The position numbers and the translations under genes are program-made. The notes beneath the pieces were generated by a model. The model ran no database searches. It had not been told where the DNA came from and was given only the letters and a program-made list of their open reading frames with translations. DNA of 6,096 bases from DASSKF01 sp035690725. GTDB taxonomy: Bacteria > Actinomycetota > Actinomycetes > Actinomycetales > Dermatophilaceae. The stretch lies in the NCBI GenBank assembly GCA_035690725.1, contig DASSKF010000046.1:1-6096 (forward strand). The letters are read 5' to 3'. This document shows positions 1-6,070 of this stretch, piece by piece (positions within the stretch are counted from its first letter, which is position 1; each line of letters opens with the position of its first letter).

Positions 1-1
1 C

Positions 2-592
2 CCCGAACGGGCCCGGGGGATCGTCGTGTTCGCGCACGGCAGCGGCAGCAGCCGGCACAGCCCCCGTAACCGGCAGGTGGCCGTCCACCTCCAGCAGCGC
101 GGCTTCGCCACCCTGCTCGCCGACCTGCTCACGTCCGCCGAGGGCCGGGAGGACGAGCGAACGGGCGCGCTCCGCTTCGACATCGGGCTGCTGGCCGACC
201 GGGTGAGCGTGCTCGTGGACTGGAGCTCACGGCATACCGACCTCGGTGAGCTGCCCCTGGGGCTGTTCGGGGCCAGCACCGGGGCGGCGGCTGCGCTGGT
301 GGCCGCGGCGAACCGGCCGGAGCGGGTGGGAGCCGTGGTCTCCCGCGGCGGTCGCCCGGACCTCGCCGGAGGGGCGCTGCGGGACGTCCGCGCCCCGACG
401 CTGGTGGTGGTGGGCGGCGCCGACGAGGTCGTGCTCGGGCTGAACCAGGACGCTGCGGCCCGGCTCGGGGGCGTCCACCGGCTGCACGTCGTGCCGGGGG
501 CCACCCATCTGTTCGAGGAGCCGGGGGCGCTGCAGCAGGTCGCCGAGGTGGCCGCCGACTGGTTCGCCGAACACCTTCCCGCTCCTGCTTGA
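2..592 (+). CDS. Dienelactone-hydrolase-like alpha/beta hydrolase (5' partial)
   Basis: A serine hydrolase of the alpha/beta fold, close to the proteins usually called dienelactone hydrolase family. The substrate cannot be told from sequence. The frame is open to the left edge, so the true start is missing. A GTG at 26 lies inside the first beta strand (residues IVVFAHGSGSSR) and is unlikely to be the start; probably a few tens of residues are lost. Numbering from that GTG, the AHGSGSSRHSPRNR segment (3-16) is the oxyanion-loop region typical of this family. The nucleophile elbow is GASTG with Ser84, the acid is probably Asp133 in GGADEV, and the catalytic His is His161 in GATHLF. The triad therefore looks complete and the C terminus ends normally at a TGA. 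No signal peptide can be judged. Some relatives are fused to an upstream phosphoribosyltransferase domain; whether this one is cannot be seen. The next gene starts 96 bp downstream on the same strand. Confidence 0.85.
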   Translation, partial: PERARGIVVFAHGSGSSRHSPRNRQVAVHLQQRGFATLLADLLTSAEGREDERTGALRFDIGLLADRVSVLVDWSSRHTDLGELPLGLFGASTGAAAALVAAANRPERVGAVVSRGGRPDLAGGALRDVRAPTLVVVGGADEVVLGLNQDAAARLGGVHRLHVVPGATHLFEEPGALQQVAEVAADWFAEHLPAPA

Positions 593-677
593 CGGCCGCC
601 GCCGGGCGCAGTTCACTCGCGAGAGCAGGGCTCCGATCGACGACCGCCGACCGGTTTCACCACCACAGGGTTCACCC

Positions 678-682
678 AGGAG
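678..682 (+). promoter_or_regulatory. Shine-Dalgarno of the secreted phosphoesterase gene
   Basis: AGGAG lies six bases before the ATG at 689. The match and spacing are near ideal, and they fix the start of the phosphoesterase gene, which also places a signal peptide at the N terminus. No convincing -10/-35 pair was found in the 96-bp gap upstream. Confidence 0.8.
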
Positions 683-688
683 CACCTC

Positions 689-1828
689 ATGCGTCTGTCT
701 CGCAACGCCACCGTCGCCGCGCTCAGTGCGGCCTCCCTCCTCGCCCTCGGGCCGAGTGCCGTCGCGTCCCTCCCGAGCGGGGGTGGTCACTCGTCCGGCC
801 ACCACCACCATTCCCGCCACGCGGCTCCGCTGGACCGCATCTTCGTCATCATGCTGGAGAACCACTCGCAGTCCAGCGTCATCGGCGACCCCAACGCACC
901 GTTCATGACGCACCTGGCCCACCGGTACGCGATGGCGGACCACTACTACGGCGTCACGCACCCGTCGATGCCCAACTACATCGCCACGCTCGCCGGCGAC
1001 AACTTCGGGATCCAGGACGACGAGGACGAGAACGTCGTCAACCTGGACCGGCGCAACCTCGTCGACCAGCTCGAGCGCCAGCACGTCAGCTGGGGGGCCT
1101 ACATGGACAGCCTGCCGCCGGACAAGCTGGCCAGTCACTGGCCCTCGGACGACGTTGCGCTCTACGCCAAGAAGCACAACCCGTTCGTGCTGTTCGACGA
1201 CGTCAAGAACGACCCCGAGCGCATGTCCCACGTCAAGGACTACTCGGCACTGGCGACCGACCTCAACAGCCACCACGCGCCGAGGTTCGTGTGGATCACG
1301 CCGAACCAGTGCCACGACATGCACGGCGGCGTCTACAGCGAGGTGCCGGGGCACCCGGAGACACCCTGCCCCTACGGGGAGACCAAGGACGACGCGAACG
1401 ACGCGGCCCTGAAGCGCAAGGCCGACCGGTTCGTGAAGCGGGCGGTGCACACCATCAAGGACTCGCGGGCCTGGAACCGTCGGTCGGCCATCGTCATCGT
1501 CACCGACGAGAACGACTTCACCGGCAACGAGGAGCTCGGCGGCTGGGAGAGTGCGGACGGCTGCTGCGACTCGCCCTACGTGGCGGCGCACGACCCGCGC
1601 ATCAGCGAGGAGTGGCCGGGCGGGACCTACGGCGGTGGGCTGATCCCCGCCATCGTGGTCCGGGACGGGCTGCGGCACGTGGTCGACCACACGCCGTACA
1701 ACCACTACTCGCTGTTGACGACGATCGAGGACAACTGGGGCATGCGCCACCTCGGGCACGCCGGGGACCGCGCCGGTGGCGTCGTGCCGATGTGGAAGTC
1801 CTTCGGGGTCAACCGGTTCCACCACTGA
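689..1828 (+). CDS. Secreted phosphoesterase (acid phosphatase / phospholipase C family)
   Basis: A 379-residue exported phosphoesterase of the family that includes bacterial AcpA-type acid phosphatases and phospholipases C. It probably hydrolyses phosphate esters outside the cytoplasm; the substrate is unknown. Residues 1-27 form a signal peptide (MRLSRN, then an Ala/Leu-rich core to AVAS). Residues 31-46 are a Gly/Ser/His-rich linker with a four-His run. The catalytic domain starts at about 48: LDRIFVIMLENHS (48-60) holds the conserved Glu57-Asn58-His59 metal-site motif. THPSMPNY (90-97) carries the expected nucleophile Ser93. TPNQCHDMHG (204-213) and VTDEND (271-276, with Asp273 and Glu274 as likely metal ligands) follow, then YNHYSLLTTIEDNW (337-350). 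By analogy with AcpA, Ser93 and this acidic pair form the active centre. Cys208, Cys227, Cys292 and Cys293 could form disulfides, in keeping with export. Length and motifs look intact. The 12-nt gap to the convergent kinase gene leaves little room for a terminator. Confidence 0.9.
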   Translation: MRLSRNATVAALSAASLLALGPSAVASLPSGGGHSSGHHHHSRHAAPLDRIFVIMLENHSQSSVIGDPNAPFMTHLAHRYAMADHYYGVTHPSMPNYIATLAGDNFGIQDDEDENVVNLDRRNLVDQLERQHVSWGAYMDSLPPDKLASHWPSDDVALYAKKHNPFVLFDDVKNDPERMSHVKDYSALATDLNSHHAPRFVWITPNQCHDMHGGVYSEVPGHPETPCPYGETKDDANDAALKRKADRFVKRAVHTIKDSRAWNRRSAIVIVTDENDFTGNEELGGWESADGCCDSPYVAAHDPRISEEWPGGTYGGGLIPAIVVRDGLRHVVDHTPYNHYSLLTTIEDNWGMRHLGHAGDRAGGVVPMWKSFGVNRFHH

Positions 1829-1840
1829 CAGGCACCGCCC

Positions 1841-2848
1841 TCAGGGCAGCATCGCCTTGATCGCGGCCACCTTCCGCGTGAGGACGGCCGGGGTGTCCGG
1901 TTCGGGTACCTCGGCCTCCCACAGCGCGTTGACCGCCTCCCGCACCACCGTCCACGCGAAGGCCCGGTCCTCGTCGACCCCGGCGACCTCGCACACGACC
2001 TCCACCCGCCGGCGCAGCGCCGCCCGCACGTCCCGGGTGGCCACCGCCTCCTCGAAGCGGTTCCACACCGCCGGTGCCACCGCGAAGGCCGGCTCGCCGG
2101 CCAAGGGCTTGGGGTCGATCGCCAGCCAGGGCTCGCGCCCGCCGTCCCCTCTCGCGGCTCCTGCGACGTCGCCGCCGTCCCCTCTCGCGGCTCCTGCGAC
2201 GTCGCCGCTGGCCAGCACGTTCTCGTAGTGCAGGTCCTGGTTCACCAGCCGCGCATCGACGTCGGCGTCGGCGGACAGCTCCAGGGCGAGCTGCCGCGCC
2301 CGGTCCAGGAGGCGCCGGGGGATGGGGCCACCTCCCGCCGGGGACACGTCCGGTGCGTCCTGCAGCAGCGCGGCCCAGCGACGAGCCTCCTCCGAGAGCC
2401 TCGCGGTCTGCGGGAGCGCGGGCACGTCGAGGCGGTGCAGCAGCTCCCCGAGGACACGGCACGCGTCGTCGACGGGCAGGGCCCGCAGGTCCCGGCCGGC
2501 GTCCAGCCGTTCCAGCAGCATCGCCCAGCGTGACGGGTCCGCGGCCAGCAGCCGGACCGCGCCGCGACCGCCCCAACGGCGCAGCGCGAGGTGCTCGTGC
2601 CGTGCCTCCGGGTGCGGCCAGGTGACCTTCAGGACGGCCGCGGAGTCGTCGCGGCGGCGCACCGGCAGGACCAGGGCCGTCATACCGTGCGTCGGTGGGC
2701 CGTCGACGGCGAGCTCCCACTGCTGCAGGCAGTCGGCGACCAGGCCGGGGAGGTCATGCAGCCAGTCCGCGCCCTCGACGCCGCCCTCGGGGATGTGCCG
2801 GGTGACGAGGCGAGCGAACTCCGCCGGGACGACCAGGTCCTCGCCCAC
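1841..2848 (-). CDS. Aminoglycoside/hydroxyurea-resistance-type kinase (APH(6)-like)
   Basis: A 335-residue protein-kinase-fold small-molecule phosphotransferase of the streptomycin 6-kinase / hydroxyurea antibiotic resistance family. Such enzymes transfer phosphate from ATP to a hydroxyl group. Chromosomal members of this type are common in actinomycetes and often have no proven drug substrate, so resistance is not implied. Visible motifs are AVLKV with Lys74 (ATP-binding lysine), Glu85 in the following helix, VNQDLHYENVL (202-212) with catalytic Asp205 and Asn210, and AIDPKPLAGEPAF (243-255) with metal-binding Asp245. The catalytic loop has Asn-Gln where many APH enzymes have His-Gly, probably a subfamily trait. 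Between catalytic loop and DFG-like motif, residues 216-237 are an 11-residue unit (DVAGAARGDGG) repeated exactly twice, encoded by a perfect DNA duplication. The start is a GTG three bases after the stop of the upstream lipoprotein gene and in the same frame. No Shine-Dalgarno is visible, so translational coupling is likely. Confidence 0.85.
   Translation of the reverse strand: MGEDLVVPAEFARLVTRHIPEGGVEGADWLHDLPGLVADCLQQWELAVDGPPTHGMTALVLPVRRRDDSAAVLKVTWPHPEARHEHLALRRWGGRGAVRLLAADPSRWAMLLERLDAGRDLRALPVDDACRVLGELLHRLDVPALPQTARLSEEARRWAALLQDAPDVSPAGGGPIPRRLLDRARQLALELSADADVDARLVNQDLHYENVLASGDVAGAARGDGGDVAGAARGDGGREPWLAIDPKPLAGEPAFAVAPAVWNRFEEAVATRDVRAALRRRVEVVCEVAGVDEDRAFAWTVVREAVNALWEAEVPEPDTPAVLTRKVAAIKAMLP
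2141..2208. repeat. Perfect 33-bp tandem duplication inside the kinase gene
   Basis: Two identical 33-bp units occupy 2141-2173 and 2174-2206, with two further matching bases to 2208. The length is a multiple of three, so the kinase frame is kept and the protein gains a second DVAGAARGDGG unit. The copies do not differ even at third codon positions, which suggests a recent replication-slippage duplication. Confidence 0.95.
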
Positions 2849-2851
2849 GGG

Positions 2852-3799
2852 TCAGGAGGCCGGGTCGGTGAGGCCCGGGAACGGCGCCAGCGGCACGTCC
2901 CAGTGCGCCGCGAGCGTCGTGTCCTGCGCGAGCAGCCGGACCAGGGTGGCGACCTCGGCGCGGCGGCCGGCCGAGGCGGCCAGCAGTGCGGCGGCCGCCG
3001 GCTGCAGCGGGGCGAGCGCGTCGCGGGCGAGTGCGCGCAGGTCCCGGTCGCTGCCGAGGGGCTCGGGGAGCTGGTAGCCCAGCGGCGGTGGCGGCGCGGC
3101 CCGCCCGGCGAACGCCTCGAGGGCCCGCTGCTGGACCTGAAGCCGCTCCAGGGTGCTGCGGGCGCGCCTCCGCAAGGACCGGTCGCTGCGGGCGGCGACC
3201 ACCTGGAGGGCGTAGACGGCCGGGCGGGTCGCCTTCAGCAGGCTGGCGGCGGTGTCGGGGGGAAGGCGGTCGGCGCCGCGCCAGTCCGGCGTGGCGCCGA
3301 GCAGCGCGGCCGCGCTGGCCCGCTGCGCGGCGAGGGTGGCGAGCGTCGGGAGGGACGCGGCCGTCACCCGGCCGAGCGCGTCCAGGGCGTCGGCCGAGAC
3401 CGCCCGCGCCTCGAGCCGGGCCAGCCGGTCCGCGGTGGGGTGAGCCGGTGGCTGCCGGTGGCGGCTGCGGGGGAGCGGCACCTCGGCGCGGCGGAGCATC
3501 GCGGTGAGGGTGCGGTGCTGCTGCCGATGGACCGCGGCGAGGTCGTGGGCGAGCCGGTGGTCCCGCCCACGCACGACGGCGGCCGCCTCGGCGAGCCGGC
3601 GGGTCGCCTCCCGGGCCCGGAGCAGCTGGTCCTCGTCGGGGACCGGCTCCCGCGTCGGTGTGGGCAGCAGCGGGATCGCCGGTGCGTCCTGCTCGAGGGT
3701 CACCCCGCAGCCGGCGGTCCCGGCCGCCAGCCCGGCCAGCGCCGCGCCCAGCACGACCCGACGGCTCACCGGGGTCGGGGAGGCGGGGTGCGGCGACAC
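2852..3799 (-). CDS. Putative Tat-exported lipoprotein, DUF4439 ferritin-like
   Basis: A 315-residue, Ala/Arg/Leu-rich helical protein of unknown function. Numbering from the GTG at 3799, SRRVVLG (12-18) is a twin-arginine motif, residues 15-30 are hydrophobic, and TAGC with Cys31 is a lipobox-like site, so export by Tat and lipid anchoring are likely. A Pro-rich linker (39-54) follows, then a predicted helical bundle at 57-165. The C-terminal part (about 183-310) resembles DUF4439, a ferritin-like four-helix domain of actinobacteria: RPAVYALQVVAARS (192-205), GYQLPEPL (241-248) and the terminal PLAPFPGL (303-310). The usual Glu-His before AVYAY appears as Thr-Arg here, so metal binding is doubtful. 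The start is uncertain: a GTG at 3769 would give a 305-residue protein starting directly at SRR, and neither has a clear Shine-Dalgarno. The gene diverges from rimP and probably shares a transcript with the kinase. From memory, a DUF4439 gene (Rv2844) also lies near rimP in Mycobacterium tuberculosis. Confidence 0.75.
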   Translation of the reverse strand: MSPHPASPTPVSRRVVLGAALAGLAAGTAGCGVTLEQDAPAIPLLPTPTREPVPDEDQLLRAREATRRLAEAAAVVRGRDHRLAHDLAAVHRQQHRTLTAMLRRAEVPLPRSRHRQPPAHPTADRLARLEARAVSADALDALGRVTAASLPTLATLAAQRASAAALLGATPDWRGADRLPPDTAASLLKATRPAVYALQVVAARSDRSLRRRARSTLERLQVQQRALEAFAGRAAPPPPLGYQLPEPLGSDRDLRALARDALAPLQPAAAALLAASAGRRAEVATLVRLLAQDTTLAAHWDVPLAPFPGLTDPAS

Positions 3800-3864
3800 C
3801 GCGCGATCATCGCACGGCGCGGGTGTGTGCCTTCCTCCCGACGCGTCGATACAGTTGGCGTCCA

Positions 3865-3885
3865 ACCGGCCGGCACCGGGCCGGT
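3865..3885. repeat. Perfect 7-bp inverted repeat upstream of rimP
   Basis: ACCGGCC (3865-3871) and GGCCGGT (3879-3885) are exact reverse complements around a 7-base loop. If transcribed it is a stable hairpin in the rimP leader; as DNA it could be an operator. It has no following T-run, so it is not a classic terminator. GC-rich DNA makes such repeats fairly common. Confidence 0.6.
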
Positions 3886-3962
3886 CGTGGGGTGCTGCCC
3901 GTGCCGGGCACCGGGCCGTCCGGCACCTGGCGGGTGGCGCGCCCGAGCCACTCGAGAACAGT

Positions 3963-3968
3963 AGGGAG
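3963..3968 (+). promoter_or_regulatory. Probable Shine-Dalgarno of rimP
   Basis: AGGGAG lies 11 bases before the rimP ATG at 3980. The spacing is slightly long but it is the only purine-rich match near the start, and the start agrees with the usual N-terminal length of actinobacterial RimP. Confidence 0.6.
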
Positions 3969-3979
3969 CGAGACCGCGC

Positions 3980-4546
3980 ATGACAGGCGAGGGGAGTGAC
4001 CGCCGGTCCAGGTCGACCGCCCGGGACGAGCAGCTGGCAGAGCTCACCGGCGAGGCCGTGCGGCCGCTGGGCCTCGTGGTCGAGGACGTGCGCGTCACGC
4101 CGGCCGGGAAGCGGCGCCAGGTCCGCGTGCTGCTCGATCGCGATCTGGGTGACCTGCTGGCGTCGGGTGACGACGACAGCGAGGTCGCGCCGCTGAGCCT
4201 CGACGAGGTGGCCGACGCCACCCGCGCGGTCGACGACGCGCTCGAGTCCTCCGACGTCATGGGGGAGGCGCCCTACCTGCTCGAGGTCAGCTCCCCGGGC
4301 ACCGACCGCCCGCTCACCGAACCGCGGCACTTCCGCCGCAACGTGGGCCGTCTCCTCGTGGTCACCCGCACCGACGGCTCCTCGGTCACCGGCCGGCTGC
4401 GTTCCGCCGGTCGCCAGCAGGTGCGGATCGAGGTGGCCGGCACCAAGCGCCGGGAGGCGCACACCGAGCAGCTGCAGCATGCCGACCTCACCCGTGGCCG
4501 GGTCGAAGTCGAGTTCTCGCGCGGAGACCACGGAGAGGATGCCTGA
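3980..4546 (+). CDS. rimP: Ribosome maturation factor RimP
   Basis: A 188-residue cytoplasmic factor that binds the 30S subunit and assists its late maturation. A charged, disordered N terminus (1-16) is followed by the N-terminal alpha/beta domain: EQLAELTGEAVRPLGLVVED (17-36), then a strand ending in VRVLLDRD (48-55). An acidic insertion (about 57-72) precedes LSLDEVADATRAVDDAL, as in other actinobacterial RimP proteins. The family signature YLLEVSSPGTDRPL is at 99-112. The C-terminal SH3-like barrel runs from about 118 to 180 (HFRRNVGRLLVV, then VTGRLRSAG). The length is a little above that of the E. coli protein because of the N-terminal tail and insertion. The stop overlaps the nusA start by one base (TGATG), so translation of the two is probably coupled. 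It is the first gene of the rimP-nusA-ylxR-(infB) operon seen here. Confidence 0.97.
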   Translation: MTGEGSDRRSRSTARDEQLAELTGEAVRPLGLVVEDVRVTPAGKRRQVRVLLDRDLGDLLASGDDDSEVAPLSLDEVADATRAVDDALESSDVMGEAPYLLEVSSPGTDRPLTEPRHFRRNVGRLLVVTRTDGSSVTGRLRSAGRQQVRIEVAGTKRREAHTEQLQHADLTRGRVEVEFSRGDHGEDA

Positions 4547-5595
4547 TGGACATCGACATGACGGCACTGCGGATGCTCGAGCGCGAGCGCGACATCTCGA
4601 TGGACGTCATCATCCCGGCCATCGAGCAGGCGCTGCTGATGGCCTACCACCGCACGGACGGCTCCTACCGCAACGCGCGGGTCGAGCTGGACCGCAAGAG
4701 CGGGCACGTGGTCGTGTGGGCTCGCGAGGACGTGCCGGTGAGCGAGGAGGGGGCCGAGCCGGGCACCGAGCCGGGGCCGGAGTTCGACGACACCCCGGAG
4801 GGCTTCGGGCGGGTGGCCGCCGCCACGGCCCGGCAGGTGATCATCCAGCGGATGCGCGACCTGGAGGACGAGCAGGTCCTCGGCGACTTCCGGGGCCGCG
4901 AGGGCGACGTGGTGGCCGGGATCATCCAGCAGAGCAGCGACCCTCGCAACGTGATGATCGACTTCGGCACCGTCGAGGGGGTCCTGCCCTCCGCCGAGCA
5001 GGTGCCGGGGGAGCACTACGGGCACGGGGAGCGGCTGCGCTGCTACGTCGTGAGCGTCCGGCGGGGCCCGCGGGGACCGCAGATCGGGCTCTCGCGCACC
5101 CACCCCAACCTCGTGCGCAAGCTGTTCGCGCTCGAGGTCCCCGAGATCGCCGACGGCACCGTGCAGATCGCGGCCCTGGCCCGGGAGGCCGGGCACCGCA
5201 CGAAGCTCGCCGTGCACGCCACCGTCCCGGGTGTCAACGCCAAGGGGTCGTGCATCGGCCCCATGGGCGCGCGCGTGCGCGCGGTCATGACCGAGCTGCA
5301 CGGGGAGAAGATCGACATCGTCGACTACTCCGACGACCCGGAGGAGTTCGTGGCGGCCGCGCTCTCGCCAGCGCGGGTGCAGTCGGTCGAGATCGCCGAC
5401 GCGCGGCAGCGCTCCGCACGCGTCGTCGTGCCCGACTACCAGCTCTCCCTCGCGATCGGCAAGGAGGGGCAGAACGCCCGCCTCGCGGCGAAGCTGACCG
5501 GCTGGCGGATCGACATCCGGCCCGACACGGCCGTCGACGGGGCACCCGTCCGCAGCGCCACGCCGGACGAGCCGGGTACGAGCACGGTCGGCTAG
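4546..5595 (+). CDS. nusA: Transcription termination/antitermination protein NusA
   Basis: A 349-residue RNA-polymerase-binding factor that affects pausing, termination and antitermination. Domains in order: an N-terminal RNAP-binding domain at about 1-110, including MTALRMLERERDISMDVI and the DDTPEGFGRVAAATARQVI segment (81-99); an S1 domain at about 115-185 (VVAGIIQQ to GPQIGLSRTHP); KH1 at about 200-280 with the GxxG loop in GSCIGPMGARV (235-245); and KH2 at about 285-330 with LAIGKEGQNARLAAKLTGW (302-320). The Glu/Gly-rich stretch at about 66-80 is a variable loop. It lacks the C-terminal acidic repeats of the 495-residue E. coli protein, as is usual outside the gamma- and other proteobacteria. 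The ATG at 4546 overlaps the rimP stop; the weak purine stretch GGAGAGG just before it lies inside rimP. An in-frame ATG at 4558 is an alternative start. ylxR begins 8 bases after the TAG stop. Confidence 0.97.
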   Translation: MDIDMTALRMLERERDISMDVIIPAIEQALLMAYHRTDGSYRNARVELDRKSGHVVVWAREDVPVSEEGAEPGTEPGPEFDDTPEGFGRVAAATARQVIIQRMRDLEDEQVLGDFRGREGDVVAGIIQQSSDPRNVMIDFGTVEGVLPSAEQVPGEHYGHGERLRCYVVSVRRGPRGPQIGLSRTHPNLVRKLFALEVPEIADGTVQIAALAREAGHRTKLAVHATVPGVNAKGSCIGPMGARVRAVMTELHGEKIDIVDYSDDPEEFVAAALSPARVQSVEIADARQRSARVVVPDYQLSLAIGKEGQNARLAAKLTGWRIDIRPDTAVDGAPVRSATPDEPGTSTVG

Positions 5596-5603
5596 GCGGT
5601 ACG

Positions 5604-5939
5604 ATGGAGGGAACCGGTCGGCCGCACTCCGTCGGCGCCGCCTCCACATCCCGCACCCGTGTCATGGTGCGCACGTGTGTGGGCTGTCGACACCGCGACG
5701 ATCGGTCCGCATTGCTGCGCGTGGTCGCGGTGGCGGCCGGTGCGGGCGATTCGTTCGTCCTCACCCCGGACCCCCACCACCGACTGCCGGGCCGGGGTGC
5801 GTGGTTGCACCCCGTGTCGGCATGTCTGGACCGTGCCGTGCGGCGCCGGGCGTTCGCCCGGGCCCTGCGCACCGGGGCCCCGGTCGACCACGCGGTGCTG
5901 GCTCGGTGGGTCGAGTCGCACGAGCAGCAGGCGCGGTGA
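5604..5939 (+). CDS. ylxR: YlxR-family RNA-binding protein (DUF448)
   Basis: A 111-residue small basic protein of the YlxR family, found between nusA and infB in many bacteria. In Bacillus subtilis the family member has been linked to RNA binding and modulation of RNase P (name RnpM). Conserved motifs are RTCVGCRHRDDRSALLRVV (23-41), with the CxxC-type Cys25 and Cys28 loop, and GRGAWLHPVSACLDRAVRRR (63-82), with Cys74, followed by AFARALR (83-89). The start is uncertain. The ATG at 5604 lies 8 bases after the nusA stop and adds an unconserved 20-residue tail. The ATG at 5664 would start directly at MVRTCVGCR (91 residues). Neither has a clear Shine-Dalgarno, and reinitiation after nusA favours the first. 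The frame happens to stay open far upstream through nusA, but that is a GC-rich artefact. Confidence 0.92.
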   Translation: MEGTGRPHSVGAASTSRTRVMVRTCVGCRHRDDRSALLRVVAVAAGAGDSFVLTPDPHHRLPGRGAWLHPVSACLDRAVRRRAFARALRTGAPVDHAVLARWVESHEQQAR

Positions 5940-6036
5940 CCACAGCACGGCGCATGCCGTGACGACGTGCCGCCGGACGGTCCGCCAGCAGGGCGGGACG
6001 ACGACGGCAACCAGAACCGGAAGCGGGTTTGACGCT

Positions 6037-6070
6037 GATGAGCACGCGATGAGTACTCAGCGATGAGCAC
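6037..6070 (+). repeat. Three GATGAGYAC repeats upstream of the expected infB
   Basis: GATGAGCAC at 6037-6045, GATGAGTAC at 6048-6056 and GATGAGCAC at 6062-6070, spaced 11 and 14 bases start to start. The only differences are a C/T at the seventh base and G/T just after the unit. Both spacings equal 2 modulo 3, so each copy falls in the next reading frame and creates an ATGA junction with the one before. Confidence 0.9.

Larger units (their letters stand above)
3800..3979. promoter_or_regulatory. Divergent control region between lipoprotein and rimP
   Basis: This 180-bp stretch has no credible gene and must hold the promoters for the leftward lipoprotein-kinase pair and the rightward rimP operon, unless the latter is read from further upstream. 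The only -10-like hexamer for rimP is TACAGT at 3850-3855, without a good -35, so no promoter is called. The region holds a perfect inverted repeat (3865-3885) and a 12-bp direct repeat (3872-3883 and 3907-3918). Confidence 0.5.

Noticed and set aside
227..1825. A 532-codon open frame on the minus strand opposite the hydrolase and phosphoesterase genes
   Set aside because: Low-complexity Val/Arg/Gly/His composition without family motifs; it is the antisense shadow of the well-supported phosphoesterase, typical of very GC-rich DNA.
1837..1847. GCCC-TCA-GGGC hairpin between the convergent phosphoesterase and kinase genes, as a terminator
   Set aside because: Only four base pairs, a three-base loop, and no T-run on either strand.
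589..1860. A 423-codon plus-strand frame overlapping the phosphoesterase
   Set aside because: Arg/Pro/Ala-rich composition and no recognisable domain; out of frame with a gene that has a signal peptide, catalytic motifs and a Shine-Dalgarno.
3850..3855. TACAGT as a -10 box for rimP
   Set aside because: It fits TANNNT but has no acceptable -35 hexamer at 16-18 bases, so it is mentioned only as weak.
2074..3964. Several long plus-strand frames opposite the kinase and lipoprotein genes
   Set aside because: Arg/Pro/Gly/Ala-rich shadows without domains; the minus-strand frames carry clear family motifs.
3800..4567. Extending the DUF4439 lipoprotein upstream to the far end of its open frame
   Set aside because: The extension runs antisense to rimP, and the Tat/lipobox signal at the 3799 or 3769 start marks the natural N terminus.
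4479..5603. Upstream extension of the ylxR frame through nusA
   Set aside because: The frame is open by chance. Its translation before 5604 is Arg/Gly/Ala-rich and unrelated to YlxR, whose homology begins near the cysteine motif.
4273..5649. A 458-codon minus-strand frame opposite nusA
   Set aside because: Antisense shadow of nusA, with His/Val/Asp/Arg-rich composition and no motif.
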